A DNA stretch of 33,502 nt, taken from positions 1 to 33,502 of the forward strand of contig QZLB01000050.1 in assembly GCA_004796425.1 (NCBI GenBank), read 5' to 3'. This DNA is from Desulfobulbaceae bacterium. GTDB lineage: Bacteria > Desulfobacterota > Desulfobulbia > Desulfobulbales > Desulfocapsaceae. The position numbers and the translations under genes were made by a program. Below, in pieces: positions 1-7,303 of the stretch (positions are counted from its first letter, which is position 1; each line of letters opens with the position of its first letter). Below the pieces are notes generated by a model. It saw only the letters and a list, made by a program, of their open reading frames with translations. It was not told the DNA's origin and ran no database searches.

Positions 1-928
1 ATTGCTCGGGATTTTCCTGAACTTCCTGATCGGCTGCCAGCAGATGACTGTATTGATCAGCAAGTTCGGCCGCATCACCTCTTCCTGCTGCTCTCAAGAA
101 GAGTGCCATTTCATCGTCATAGGGGAAAAGTGAGGTGGTCGCACCCAGCTCAGCACCCATATTACAGATCGTTCCCTTACCGGTACAGGAAATGTTGGCC
201 GTTCCATCACCAATATATTCAAATACCCGATTAGTACCGCCAGCAGTAGTGAGAATACCGAGCAACATTAAAATGACATCCTTGGGAGCACTCCAGCCCT
301 TCAGGCTACCGGTCAGTTTTACCCCGACAATTTCAGGATGCAGCACCTCCCATGGCATACCCACCATAACATCCACCGCATCGGCTCCACCGACTCCAGA
401 GGCGAAGCTGCCCAGGCCACCCGCATTGGGAGTATGGGAATCGGTACCGAGCATCATTAAACCGGGGAAGGCGTATCGTTCCAGTACAACCTGATGAATG
501 ATGCCGGCACCGGGAAGCCAGCAGCCAAAGCCATATCGTTTGGATGCAGAGGTAAGAAAATCATACACCTCACCATTTTCAGTTCGGGCCGTATCGAGAT
601 CCGGTTCGGCACCGGTATGTGCACGTATCAGGTGATCGCAGTGAACCGTGACTGGAACTTCAGCCTCGTTTTTATCGGCCAGCATGAACTGCAGAATTGC
701 CATTTGAGCAGTGGCATCCTGGAGTGCGACGCGATCGGGCCTGGTTTTGATATAGGAGGTTCCCGCTTCAAGCTCAGCATTTTCCGGGTCTGCCAGATGG
801 GAGTAGAGAATCTTTTCTGCGTAGGACAGCGGACGTTGAAGCCGCTCTCTGACAACCTCAAGGTTGCGTTCCATGCGCTGGTATACTGCTTTTATGAATG
901 TGGTGGTTGAGTCGACGCTGGTAGCCAT
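1..928 (-). CDS. acn: Aconitate hydratase, mitochondrial-type (5' part, runs off window)
   Basis: The gene encodes aconitase, the cytosolic [4Fe-4S] TCA-cycle enzyme that isomerises citrate to isocitrate. About 309 N-terminal residues of an expected 750 or so are present; the gene continues beyond position 1. Reading the minus strand from ATG 928 gives an uninterrupted frame with family motifs in the right order: [14 protein letters not shown], the substrate-binding [22 protein letters not shown] and the [15 protein letters not shown] block. These match mitochondrial aconitase much better than bacterial AcnB. The Fe-S cysteines of the SCTNSS type lie further on and are outside the window. The start is supported by AGGAG five bases upstream of the ATG. 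The tex gene lies upstream on the same strand, separated by 235 bases, so the gene probably has its own promoter. Confidence 0.95.
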   Translation of the reverse strand, partial: MATSVDSTTTFIKAVYQRMERNLEVVRERLQRPLSYAEKILYSHLADPENAELEAGTSYIKTRPDRVALQDATAQMAILQFMLADKNEAEVPVTVHCDHLIRAHTGAEPDLDTARTENGEVYDFLTSASKRYGFGCWLPGAGIIHQVVLERYAFPGLMMLGTDSHTPNAGGLGSFASGVGGADAVDVMVGMPWEVLHPEIVGVKLTGSLKGWSAPKDVILMLLGILTTAGGTNRVFEYIGDGTANISCTGKGTICNMGAELGATTSLFPYDDEMALFLRAAGRGDAAELADQYSHLLAADQEVQENPEQ

Positions 929-1163
929 GAATACTCCTGGGTTAAGTCAGGGAGTCCGCCTCCCTTATCGTTATGAATGAAAAGTTATATGCAACAGGAC
1001 AGTCGGGAATGTACCGGGAACCGGTATCCCGTGTATCCGGTTACTGAACACTAATAATTGACACAACCCTGTCAAGGTGTTCGACTGTGCTGCATCGGAA
1101 CCGTCGAAAATACAGAAAAACAGAAAGTTTTGTCAATAGTGTTTTGGCCGGAGAGGAGCGATG

Positions 1164-3293
1164 CTATGCTTTTTTCATACTGAGGCTGATCCTTTTTCGT
1201 TCCTTGTCCACACTTAATACTCGAACCATTACCTGTTGCCTGACCCTGACCACCTCGGCGGGGTCTTTGATGAATCGATCCGACAGTTCGCTGATATGGA
1301 TCAGTCCATCCTGGTGTACACCAATATCAGCAAAGGCACCAAACTTGGTAACGTTGGTGATTATTGCCGGGATGACCATATCAGGGTGAAGATCTTCTAT
1401 CGAATTGATCGCTTCAGCAAAGGTAAAGGTTTCAAATTGTGCCCGGGGATCTCGACCGGGCTTCTCCAACTCGGTCATGATATCCAACAATGTCGGCAGG
1501 CCGACTTCATCCGTGATGTAGGAAGACACCTCAATCTTATCCCTTAGATTTGCGGAACTCATCAGCTCTTTGAGGCTGAGCTTGTAGTCGGCAGCCATCT
1601 GTTCGACCAGCCGATAACGTTCCGGATGGACACCACTGGCGTCAAGGGGGTAGGTGGAGTTGCTGATTCGGAGAAAACCGGCAGCCTGTTCAAACGCTGC
1701 CGCTCCAAGTCGGGGAACCTTATGCAATTCTTTTCTGGTGGTAAAAGGACCGTGACTCTCTCGGTAGGCGATAATATTTTTGGCGAGCATCGGGCCAAGG
1801 CCAGAGACGTGGGTCAGCAATTCAGCACTCGCGCTATTGAGTTCCACCCCAACGCGGTTTACGCAGAGAGAAACCACTTCATCCAGTGCTGTCTTGAGTG
1901 CTTTTTGATTGACGTCATGCTGGTACTGACCCACCCCGATCGATTTGGGATCAATTTTTACCAGCTCTGCCAGTGGATCCTGCAATCGTCTGCCAATCGA
2001 CACGCTTCCCCGTACCGTCAGATCATGGTCTGGAAACTCAGCCCGGCCAATCTCTGAGGCGGAGTATATCGAAGCACCATCTTCATTTACCAGGGTGATC
2101 AGAATTTCCTCGGGCAGATCGCATGCCCGAACAAATTGCTCCGTTTCACGGGAGGCTGTTCCATTGCCGATAGCGATTGCCTCGATCTGGTGATTTTTTA
2201 CCAATCGATGCAGTGTTTGTTGCGCCTGTTCCTGCTGTTTTGGGCCATGGGTAGGATAGATAGTCGTTGATTCCAGCAGCGCACCCTGGGCATCGAGGCA
2301 CACCAGTTTTGCCCCGGTGCGAAACCCGGGATCAAGAGCGAGTACTCGTTTCTGACCCAGCGGGGGTGCGAGCAGCAGTTCTCTGAGATTATTGGAGAAT
2401 ACCTCAATGGCCTCAAGATCGGCCTGTTCTTTGAGTTCTTTACGGAATTCTGTCTCAAGCGCCGGTGCGATTAATCGTTTATAGCCATCTTCTATTGCCT
2501 GTTCGATCTGGGCTCGCGCAGGGGATTGCTTCAGATGAATACGGTAGAGAATCTCAAGCGCCCGTTTGTCATCAGGGCGAATTGAAACAGAGAGTAATTT
2601 TTCAGACTCTCCGCGAAAAAGCGCAAGCAGACGGTGACCAGGAACTCTCGAGACAGGTTCGCTCCAAGCAAAATAATCATTATATTTTTGCGCATTGTGC
2701 TGGTTTTTTTTGACCACCCGTGAATTGATGACGCCTTTCTTGCGAAAAAGTGTGCGGAGCTGCTCCCTGGAATATTGGTGCTCGCTGATCTGTTCGGCAA
2801 TAATATCGAGGGCACCAGCGAGCGCTTCCTCTTTGCTGATTTGTTGGTCCAGCGAACGAAGGTGGACTGATAAATCCAGCGCGTTTGGTTGCTGTCTGAA
2901 CAGTAGCATGGCAAGGGGTTCCAACCCTTTTTCACGTGCTTGCATCGCCCGGGTTCGTCTTTTCGGACGATAGGGTAAATAGATGTCCTCAAGTACAGTT
3001 AGATTCTCGGTCTGTTCTATTTTCGCCAAAAGTTGGTCAGTTAATTGCTGACTCTTCTCCAGGCTGTCGATGATGGTCGCTTTTCGTTTAGCCAACTCAT
3101 GAAGCCTAGTGATCTCCTTTTGAATGGAGGATAGGCTGACCTCATCCAGGGAGCCGGTCATTTCTTTTCGATAGCGGGCAATAAAGGGAATGGTTGCGCC
3201 CTGTTCAAAGAGCAACGCACTATTCTTTACCTGCTCTGGCTTCATTCCACCTTCCCGGGCGATTCTCTGGCACTGACTATTGGTAAGACTCAT
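1164..3293 (-). CDS. tex: Tex-family transcription accessory / RNA-binding protein
   Basis: The 709-residue protein is a cytoplasmic nucleic-acid-binding protein of the Tex/YhgF family, linked in other bacteria to transcription fitness and toxin gene expression. Domains in order: the N-terminal Tex helical region (FIARYRKEMTGSLDE, then IYLPYRPKRRTRA), an YqgF/RNase H-like domain from about residue 316 (LALDPGFRTGAKLV), a helix-hairpin-helix pair near residues 490-540 (VSGLGPMLAKNI, then KVPRLGAAAFEQAAGF), and an S1 RNA-binding domain from about residue 637 to the end (KFGAFADIGVHQDGLIHISEL). It is about 60 residues shorter than typical Tex because it stops right after the S1 domain. The start at 3293 gives the canonical N terminus although its ribosome site is weak. 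It stands alone on the minus strand, divergent from the ABC operon. Confidence 0.96.
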   Translation of the reverse strand: MSLTNSQCQRIAREGGMKPEQVKNSALLFEQGATIPFIARYRKEMTGSLDEVSLSSIQKEITRLHELAKRKATIIDSLEKSQQLTDQLLAKIEQTENLTVLEDIYLPYRPKRRTRAMQAREKGLEPLAMLLFRQQPNALDLSVHLRSLDQQISKEEALAGALDIIAEQISEHQYSREQLRTLFRKKGVINSRVVKKNQHNAQKYNDYFAWSEPVSRVPGHRLLALFRGESEKLLSVSIRPDDKRALEILYRIHLKQSPARAQIEQAIEDGYKRLIAPALETEFRKELKEQADLEAIEVFSNNLRELLLAPPLGQKRVLALDPGFRTGAKLVCLDAQGALLESTTIYPTHGPKQQEQAQQTLHRLVKNHQIEAIAIGNGTASRETEQFVRACDLPEEILITLVNEDGASIYSASEIGRAEFPDHDLTVRGSVSIGRRLQDPLAELVKIDPKSIGVGQYQHDVNQKALKTALDEVVSLCVNRVGVELNSASAELLTHVSGLGPMLAKNIIAYRESHGPFTTRKELHKVPRLGAAAFEQAAGFLRISNSTYPLDASGVHPERYRLVEQMAADYKLSLKELMSSANLRDKIEVSSYITDEVGLPTLLDIMTELEKPGRDPRAQFETFTFAEAINSIEDLHPDMVIPAIITNVTKFGAFADIGVHQDGLIHISELSDRFIKDPAEVVRVRQQVMVRVLSVDKERKRISLSMKKA

Positions 3294-3357
3294 CTTGATT
3301 AATGAATTGTTTTAGGATTAAGATACCTTAGAAGGAAAAATCATGTTATGTAAAATG

Positions 3358-3386
3358 ATCTTACTCAGCACGTTCTCGATATTCAA
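3358..3386 (-). promoter_or_regulatory. Candidate sigma-70 promoter for tex
   Basis: On the minus strand TTGAAT (3386-3381) is followed after 17 bases by TAAGAT (3363-3358). Each hexamer matches consensus at four of six positions and the spacing is ideal. The element lies about 65 bases upstream of the tex start in the divergent tex/ABC-exporter gap. It was read by eye and is not validated. Confidence 0.35.
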
Positions 3387-3472
3387 GCTTTCTTGGCCTT
3401 ACAGGTTCCTGACAGAGGTGCGTCCCCAGCTATTTGAAACTGTCAGCAAAATGCTCGTACACCAGGGATCAC

Positions 3473-5992
3473 ATGGATAACACGATAGAGACACCAATTG
3501 TCAAACGTACCCTTTTCTCCTGGGTCCGGACCAGCAGTTTACCGCTGCAATTGCTTCTGTTGGGAATCATTGTGGTACTGGTATTTCTGAGGGTCCTGCC
3601 GCTGGAGATGCAGAAGCGGATCATCAACGATGTGCTTGCCCAGAAAAATATCAATCTGCTTATCTACTATTGTTTAATTTACCTCTCAGCAGTACTGGGC
3701 GCAAGCTTGTTGAAATTTCTGATCAACTGGCTCCAGACCCTGATCGGTCAAAAAGCAATGACCGATATGAGGCGTCAGCTTTACAGTCATATTCTGAGGT
3801 TGCCACTTTCAGTTTTTCGCACGGTACAGACCGGTAGTGTCAGCGCTTCGTTAATCACTGAGCTGGCACCATCGGCTAGTTTCGTGGGCATGGCTGTTGC
3901 CGTACCGGTTATGAATGTCCTGACCCTGCTGGCTTTTGCCGCTTATCTTTTCTGGCTGAACCCATTGCTGGCGGTGATTACGCTCTCCATCTATCCAATT
4001 GCACTTTTTGTCATACCGTTGGTACAAAAAGGTGTGAACCGGGCGAACAAAGAACGGGTTGATGGTACCAGAAGAGTTGCCGACCAGATTACCGAGTCGG
4101 TTAGTGGGGTGAATGAGGTACACGCCCATGGCTCTTTCTTGACCGAGGAACGAAAATATAACCGGTTGGTTGATCATCTATTCCGGGTCAGGGTGCGTTG
4201 GACGCTTTACCGGTATGGGGTAAAGGTACTTAATAATCTTTTTGTCAGCCTTGGTCCGGTCATTGTTTTTATTCTTGGCGGCTACCTGATGATTATCGGG
4301 GAAATTGAGTTGGGCGCCATTGTAGCTTTTCTTTCAGCCCAGGAAAAGCTATTTGATCCCTGGAAGGAGCTGATAGATTTTTATCAGGTGTACCAGGACG
4401 CCTCAATTCGCTACAAGAAATCGATGCAGATGTTTGATTATGAGCCTGAATTTGAGCTCACCGGGAAGTTTGCTCAAGCAGACCCGTTCAGCGGGGCTAT
4501 TGCCGTAAAGGATCTGGAGTTCTCTCCTTCGGAAAACGTTATCCTGCTCGACAAGGTCAGTTTGGAAATCGAAGCGGGAGAGCATCTGGCGCTGGTCGGT
4601 TTTTCAGGGTCCGGCAAATCAACCCTGGCCAAATGTATAGGACAGCTCTACCCCTATACTGGCGGAGAAGTGTTGATTGATGAGGCACCGGTTGCCGTTC
4701 TCCCCAAGGAACAGATCGTCAAAACGGTTGGTTTCATTTCACAATCGCCTTTTATTTATACCGGCACGATAAACGATAACCTGCTTTACACCTGGCGGGC
4801 GCTGGGGGATTATCTTGGCCCCGATGAGCAAACACCCGAACCTGATCTGGATGATAAGATTGAAGTCCTGCAGCAAACCGGACTTTTCGTTGATGTCCTT
4901 CGTTTTGGTCTGAACAGTGTACTACCAGAGGGCCAGCGGGATGGTTTTGCACAGAAAATTCTTAATCTTAGAAAAAGTTTTCAGCAGAATTTCAGTAATG
5001 AGCTCTCTGAATATGTCGAATTTTACCACGAGGATCGCTACCTGTATCACTCTCCAATTGGTGAAAACCTCGTATTTGGATCCCCCCTGAAATCGGAATT
5101 CGATTATCACAATCTTTATAAAAATCCTGGCTTCCTGGGATTCCTGGAGCGTTCTGGCCTGCGCTTTCCTCTGGTTGAAACAGGCGCTGAGATTATTAGA
5201 CAAACCGTTGATATCTTGGGTGATGTGCCAGATGATGAGCTCTTCTTTACCAACACACCAATTCGATCTTTCGAGTATGAGGAGTGCAAACGAATCGGTT
5301 CAAGTCTCGAGCAATCGTCGGCTATTGAGTTGCCTGAAGGTGATATTGGCAGACTGATTGAAATTAGCCTGAGGTTTGTCCCGGCCGTGCATAAAATCAT
5401 GGCGCTTCAACCGCTACTGGAGCAGATGATCCTCAGTGGTCGGAGCACATTTAAGAAATGGTGCCAGGATCACAATCCGGACGGGGTCACCTTTTATGAT
5501 TCCCAGAAATATATTTCTTCTCAGTCCGTGCTCAATAATATCTTCTTCGGCAATCTGGCGATGAACTCGCAGGCCATAGAAGAGCGGGTCAATCAGTGTA
5601 TCGTATTTCTCTTGATAGAAGAGGATTTGCTCGAGAGTGTCGCCCGTATTGGTATGGATTTTCATGTCGGAAATAATGGGGATAGACTCTCTGGTGGGCA
5701 GCAGCAAAAACTGGCTATTGCCCGGGTGTTTCTGAAAAAGCCAACAATCCTGATTATGGATGAGGCCACCTCAGCCCTGGATAACAAGTCGCAGGCGCGG
5801 ATTCAGGGGGTGGTTGAAAAATGGCGCGGTCAACGTACTGTTATATCGGTCATCCATCGTCTGGATCTGCTGAGTTCTTTTGATAAAGTTGCGGTTATGA
5901 AGGCAGGGAAAATAGTTGAGTGGGGCACTCCCGCTGAACTGAAAAAGCAAAAAGGACTTCTATACGAGTTGATCCATGGAAAAAAACATTAG
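3473..5992 (+). CDS. Type-I ABC exporter (TMD-NBD fusion) with large insertion splitting the ATPase domain
   Basis: The protein is an 839-residue half-transporter of the ABC exporter fold, in the inner membrane. The N-terminal 330 residues or so carry about six hydrophobic helices of an ABC_membrane domain. The ATPase follows: Walker A GFSGSGKST at about residue 376, Q-loop GFISQSP near 420, signature LSGGQQQK near 738, Walker B ILIMDEATSALD near 758 and H-loop VIHRL near 793. Walker A and signature are normally about 100 residues apart; here they are about 360 apart, so roughly 255 residues are inserted in the helical subdomain. All catalytic motifs are intact. I chose ATG 3473 (AGGGA four bases upstream) over an in-frame TTG at 3434. 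The next gene overlaps its end by 17 bases. The substrate is unknown; lipid, peptide or polysaccharide export are all possible. Confidence 0.9.
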   Translation: MDNTIETPIVKRTLFSWVRTSSLPLQLLLLGIIVVLVFLRVLPLEMQKRIINDVLAQKNINLLIYYCLIYLSAVLGASLLKFLINWLQTLIGQKAMTDMRRQLYSHILRLPLSVFRTVQTGSVSASLITELAPSASFVGMAVAVPVMNVLTLLAFAAYLFWLNPLLAVITLSIYPIALFVIPLVQKGVNRANKERVDGTRRVADQITESVSGVNEVHAHGSFLTEERKYNRLVDHLFRVRVRWTLYRYGVKVLNNLFVSLGPVIVFILGGYLMIIGEIELGAIVAFLSAQEKLFDPWKELIDFYQVYQDASIRYKKSMQMFDYEPEFELTGKFAQADPFSGAIAVKDLEFSPSENVILLDKVSLEIEAGEHLALVGFSGSGKSTLAKCIGQLYPYTGGEVLIDEAPVAVLPKEQIVKTVGFISQSPFIYTGTINDNLLYTWRALGDYLGPDEQTPEPDLDDKIEVLQQTGLFVDVLRFGLNSVLPEGQRDGFAQKILNLRKSFQQNFSNELSEYVEFYHEDRYLYHSPIGENLVFGSPLKSEFDYHNLYKNPGFLGFLERSGLRFPLVETGAEIIRQTVDILGDVPDDELFFTNTPIRSFEYEECKRIGSSLEQSSAIELPEGDIGRLIEISLRFVPAVHKIMALQPLLEQMILSGRSTFKKWCQDHNPDGVTFYDSQKYISSQSVLNNIFFGNLAMNSQAIEERVNQCIVFLLIEEDLLESVARIGMDFHVGNNGDRLSGGQQQKLAIARVFLKKPTILIMDEATSALDNKSQARIQGVVEKWRGQRTVISVIHRLDLLSSFDKVAVMKAGKIVEWGTPAELKKQKGLLYELIHGKKH

Positions 5993-6497
5993 TCAGGAAC
6001 CTCAAAAGCAATCTGATTTTAAACAGGACTTTGATGTACTGCGGCGAACCTACCTGCTCTCTAACCTGTCCACCGATTGTTTAAAGCTGTTTGCCATGCT
6101 CAGTAAACGGGTCGTCATGGTGGATGATGAGACATTGACTGATCAGGGAGAGGTGCTCGATAAAGCCTTTTATCTGATATCTGGTTTGCTTGAAGTCCTT
6201 TACCAGGGTGAAAACAGCTCCCCTGAGGTGATCGGTGTATTTGAGCCCGGAACATTTGGTGGTGGCGCGTCACTACTGGCTCGCATGCAGTCCAATTTCA
6301 GTTTACGAGCTCAGGGCTCTTGTCAACTGATCACGATTGGTCGACTGGAGTTTGAGAAAATTGAACGTAAATTCCCCGAAATCAGACAGCAGATGGTTGC
6401 CAACCTGGTTCAGGAACTGGTTCGAAAAGATCGAGAAATGATGGTAAATGATAACGAGTCGGTTGATTTTGCCTCTTTGCCGGTCTCACTGATCTGA
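5976..6497 (+). CDS. Cyclic-nucleotide-binding-domain protein (Crp-like sensor fold, no HTH)
   Basis: The 173-residue soluble protein has a cNMP-binding beta-roll at about residues 35-140: the GE..KAFYLISGLLEVL strand pair, VIGVFEPGTFGGGASLLA, then a C-helix rich in charged residues. There is no DNA-binding HTH, so it is not a Crp transcription factor. The phosphate-binding cassette normally reads FGE.AL...PR; here it is FGGGASL and the usual arginine region is SNFSLRA. Both the ribose-contacting Glu and the phosphate-contacting Arg therefore appear lost, and cAMP binding is doubtful. Its start lies inside the end of the ABC exporter gene (17-base overlap), which indicates translational coupling. 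Inference: a regulatory subunit for the exporter or for the partner switch encoded just downstream. Confidence 0.85.
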   Translation: MEKNISQEPQKQSDFKQDFDVLRRTYLLSNLSTDCLKLFAMLSKRVVMVDDETLTDQGEVLDKAFYLISGLLEVLYQGENSSPEVIGVFEPGTFGGGASLLARMQSNFSLRAQGSCQLITIGRLEFEKIERKFPEIRQQMVANLVQELVRKDREMMVNDNESVDFASLPVSLI

Positions 6498-6545
6498 GTT
6501 CATAAAATATAAATCAGTATGGTGTAATCACAACGGTAGCACACG

Positions 6546-6953
6546 ATGAGAGAAATTCTGAAGATACCAATCAAGCCCGAAGGACTGGATGAAATTCACC
6601 AGCATCTTGAGCGCATATTGGATCCGGTCGAAGTGCCTCCGAAAATCAATTTTAAACTCAACCTGATGATTGAAGAGTTGTTTGTTAATCAAGTCGAACA
6701 TGGAAGCGTTGAAGATGACTCATACATGACCATTGCAATCGAGGTGGGCGACTCAACGATCGAGATCCGAATGGAAGATTCAGGACCTCGCTTCAATCCG
6801 CTTGATGAACCGGCCGTAGATACGGAACTCCCTTTGGAAAAGCGCTGCCAGGGGGGGTTGGGGATTCATTTTGTCAAGCATTATGCCGACACGGTAAGTT
6901 ACCAACGAAAAAATGGCAAAAACATTGTCGAGATAACGAAAAAATTCAGATAG
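6546..6953 (+). CDS. RsbW-like anti-sigma factor / Ser-Thr kinase (HATPase_c_2)
   Basis: The 135-residue protein is a stand-alone GHKL ATPase of the anti-sigma regulatory kinase type. Visible motifs are the N box EELFVNQVEHG (Asn48), the G1 box EDSGPRFNP and the G2 box GGLGIHFVKHY. Proteins of this family phosphorylate a serine on a STAS antagonist and bind either that antagonist or a target such as a sigma factor. The STAS partner is encoded 15 bases downstream and a SpoIIE-type phosphatase converges from the other strand, so all three parts of a partner switch are present. No sigma factor gene lies nearby, so the target may instead be the ABC exporter, the cNMP-like protein or a distant regulator. 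The start has a poor ribosome site but matches the expected N terminus. Confidence 0.9.
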   Translation: MREILKIPIKPEGLDEIHQHLERILDPVEVPPKINFKLNLMIEELFVNQVEHGSVEDDSYMTIAIEVGDSTIEIRMEDSGPRFNPLDEPAVDTELPLEKRCQGGLGIHFVKHYADTVSYQRKNGKNIVEITKKFR

Positions 6954-6967
6954 CAAATGGGTGATTC

Positions 6968-7303
6968 ATGGAGATTTCCTCATATGACAAAGCAGGACAG
7001 AAGGTTGTCGCGATAACTGGTCGCATTGATGCCGTTACCGCAACAGAGCTGAGCAGTTGGGTGGAAAGTGAGGTAACACCACCAACCGCCAATATTATTA
7101 TGGATTGTACAGGTGTTGATTATGTGTCCAGTGCCGGGTTACGGGTAATCCTCCAACTGACCAAACTGGCGAAACAGCACGAGTATATTTTTTCCTTGTG
7201 CAATCCTCAAGACAATCTGAAGGAAGTTCTTGATATAAGCGGTTTTTCATCGCTTTTCCCGGTGCATGGCTCGCTGGAGGATGCCCTGAACAACGATGAT
7301 TAG
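6968..7303 (+). CDS. STAS-domain anti-sigma factor antagonist (SpoIIAA/RsbV-like)
   Basis: The 111-residue protein consists of a single STAS domain. The phosphorylation loop reads DYVSSAGLR; aligned with SpoIIAA (MDSSGLG), the acceptor corresponds to Ser55. The N-terminal VVAITGRIDAVTATEL and the C-terminal LDISGFSSLFPVHGS are typical of the family. When unphosphorylated it should bind the RsbW-like kinase encoded immediately upstream and release that kinase's other partner; the CHASE2-SpoIIE phosphatase encoded opposite would reactivate it. A GGTGA ribosome site sits close to the ATG. The stop codon overlaps the stop of the converging phosphatase gene by four bases. It is the last gene of the 3473-7303 plus-strand unit. 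Confidence 0.94.
   Translation: MEISSYDKAGQKVVAITGRIDAVTATELSSWVESEVTPPTANIIMDCTGVDYVSSAGLRVILQLTKLAKQHEYIFSLCNPQDNLKEVLDISGFSSLFPVHGSLEDALNNDD

Noticed and set aside
1047-1075. TTGACA on the minus strand upstream of the aconitase gene
   Set aside because: The -35 is perfect but at 17 bases the -10 would be AGTGTT, too poor to call; TATTAG gives a bad spacing.
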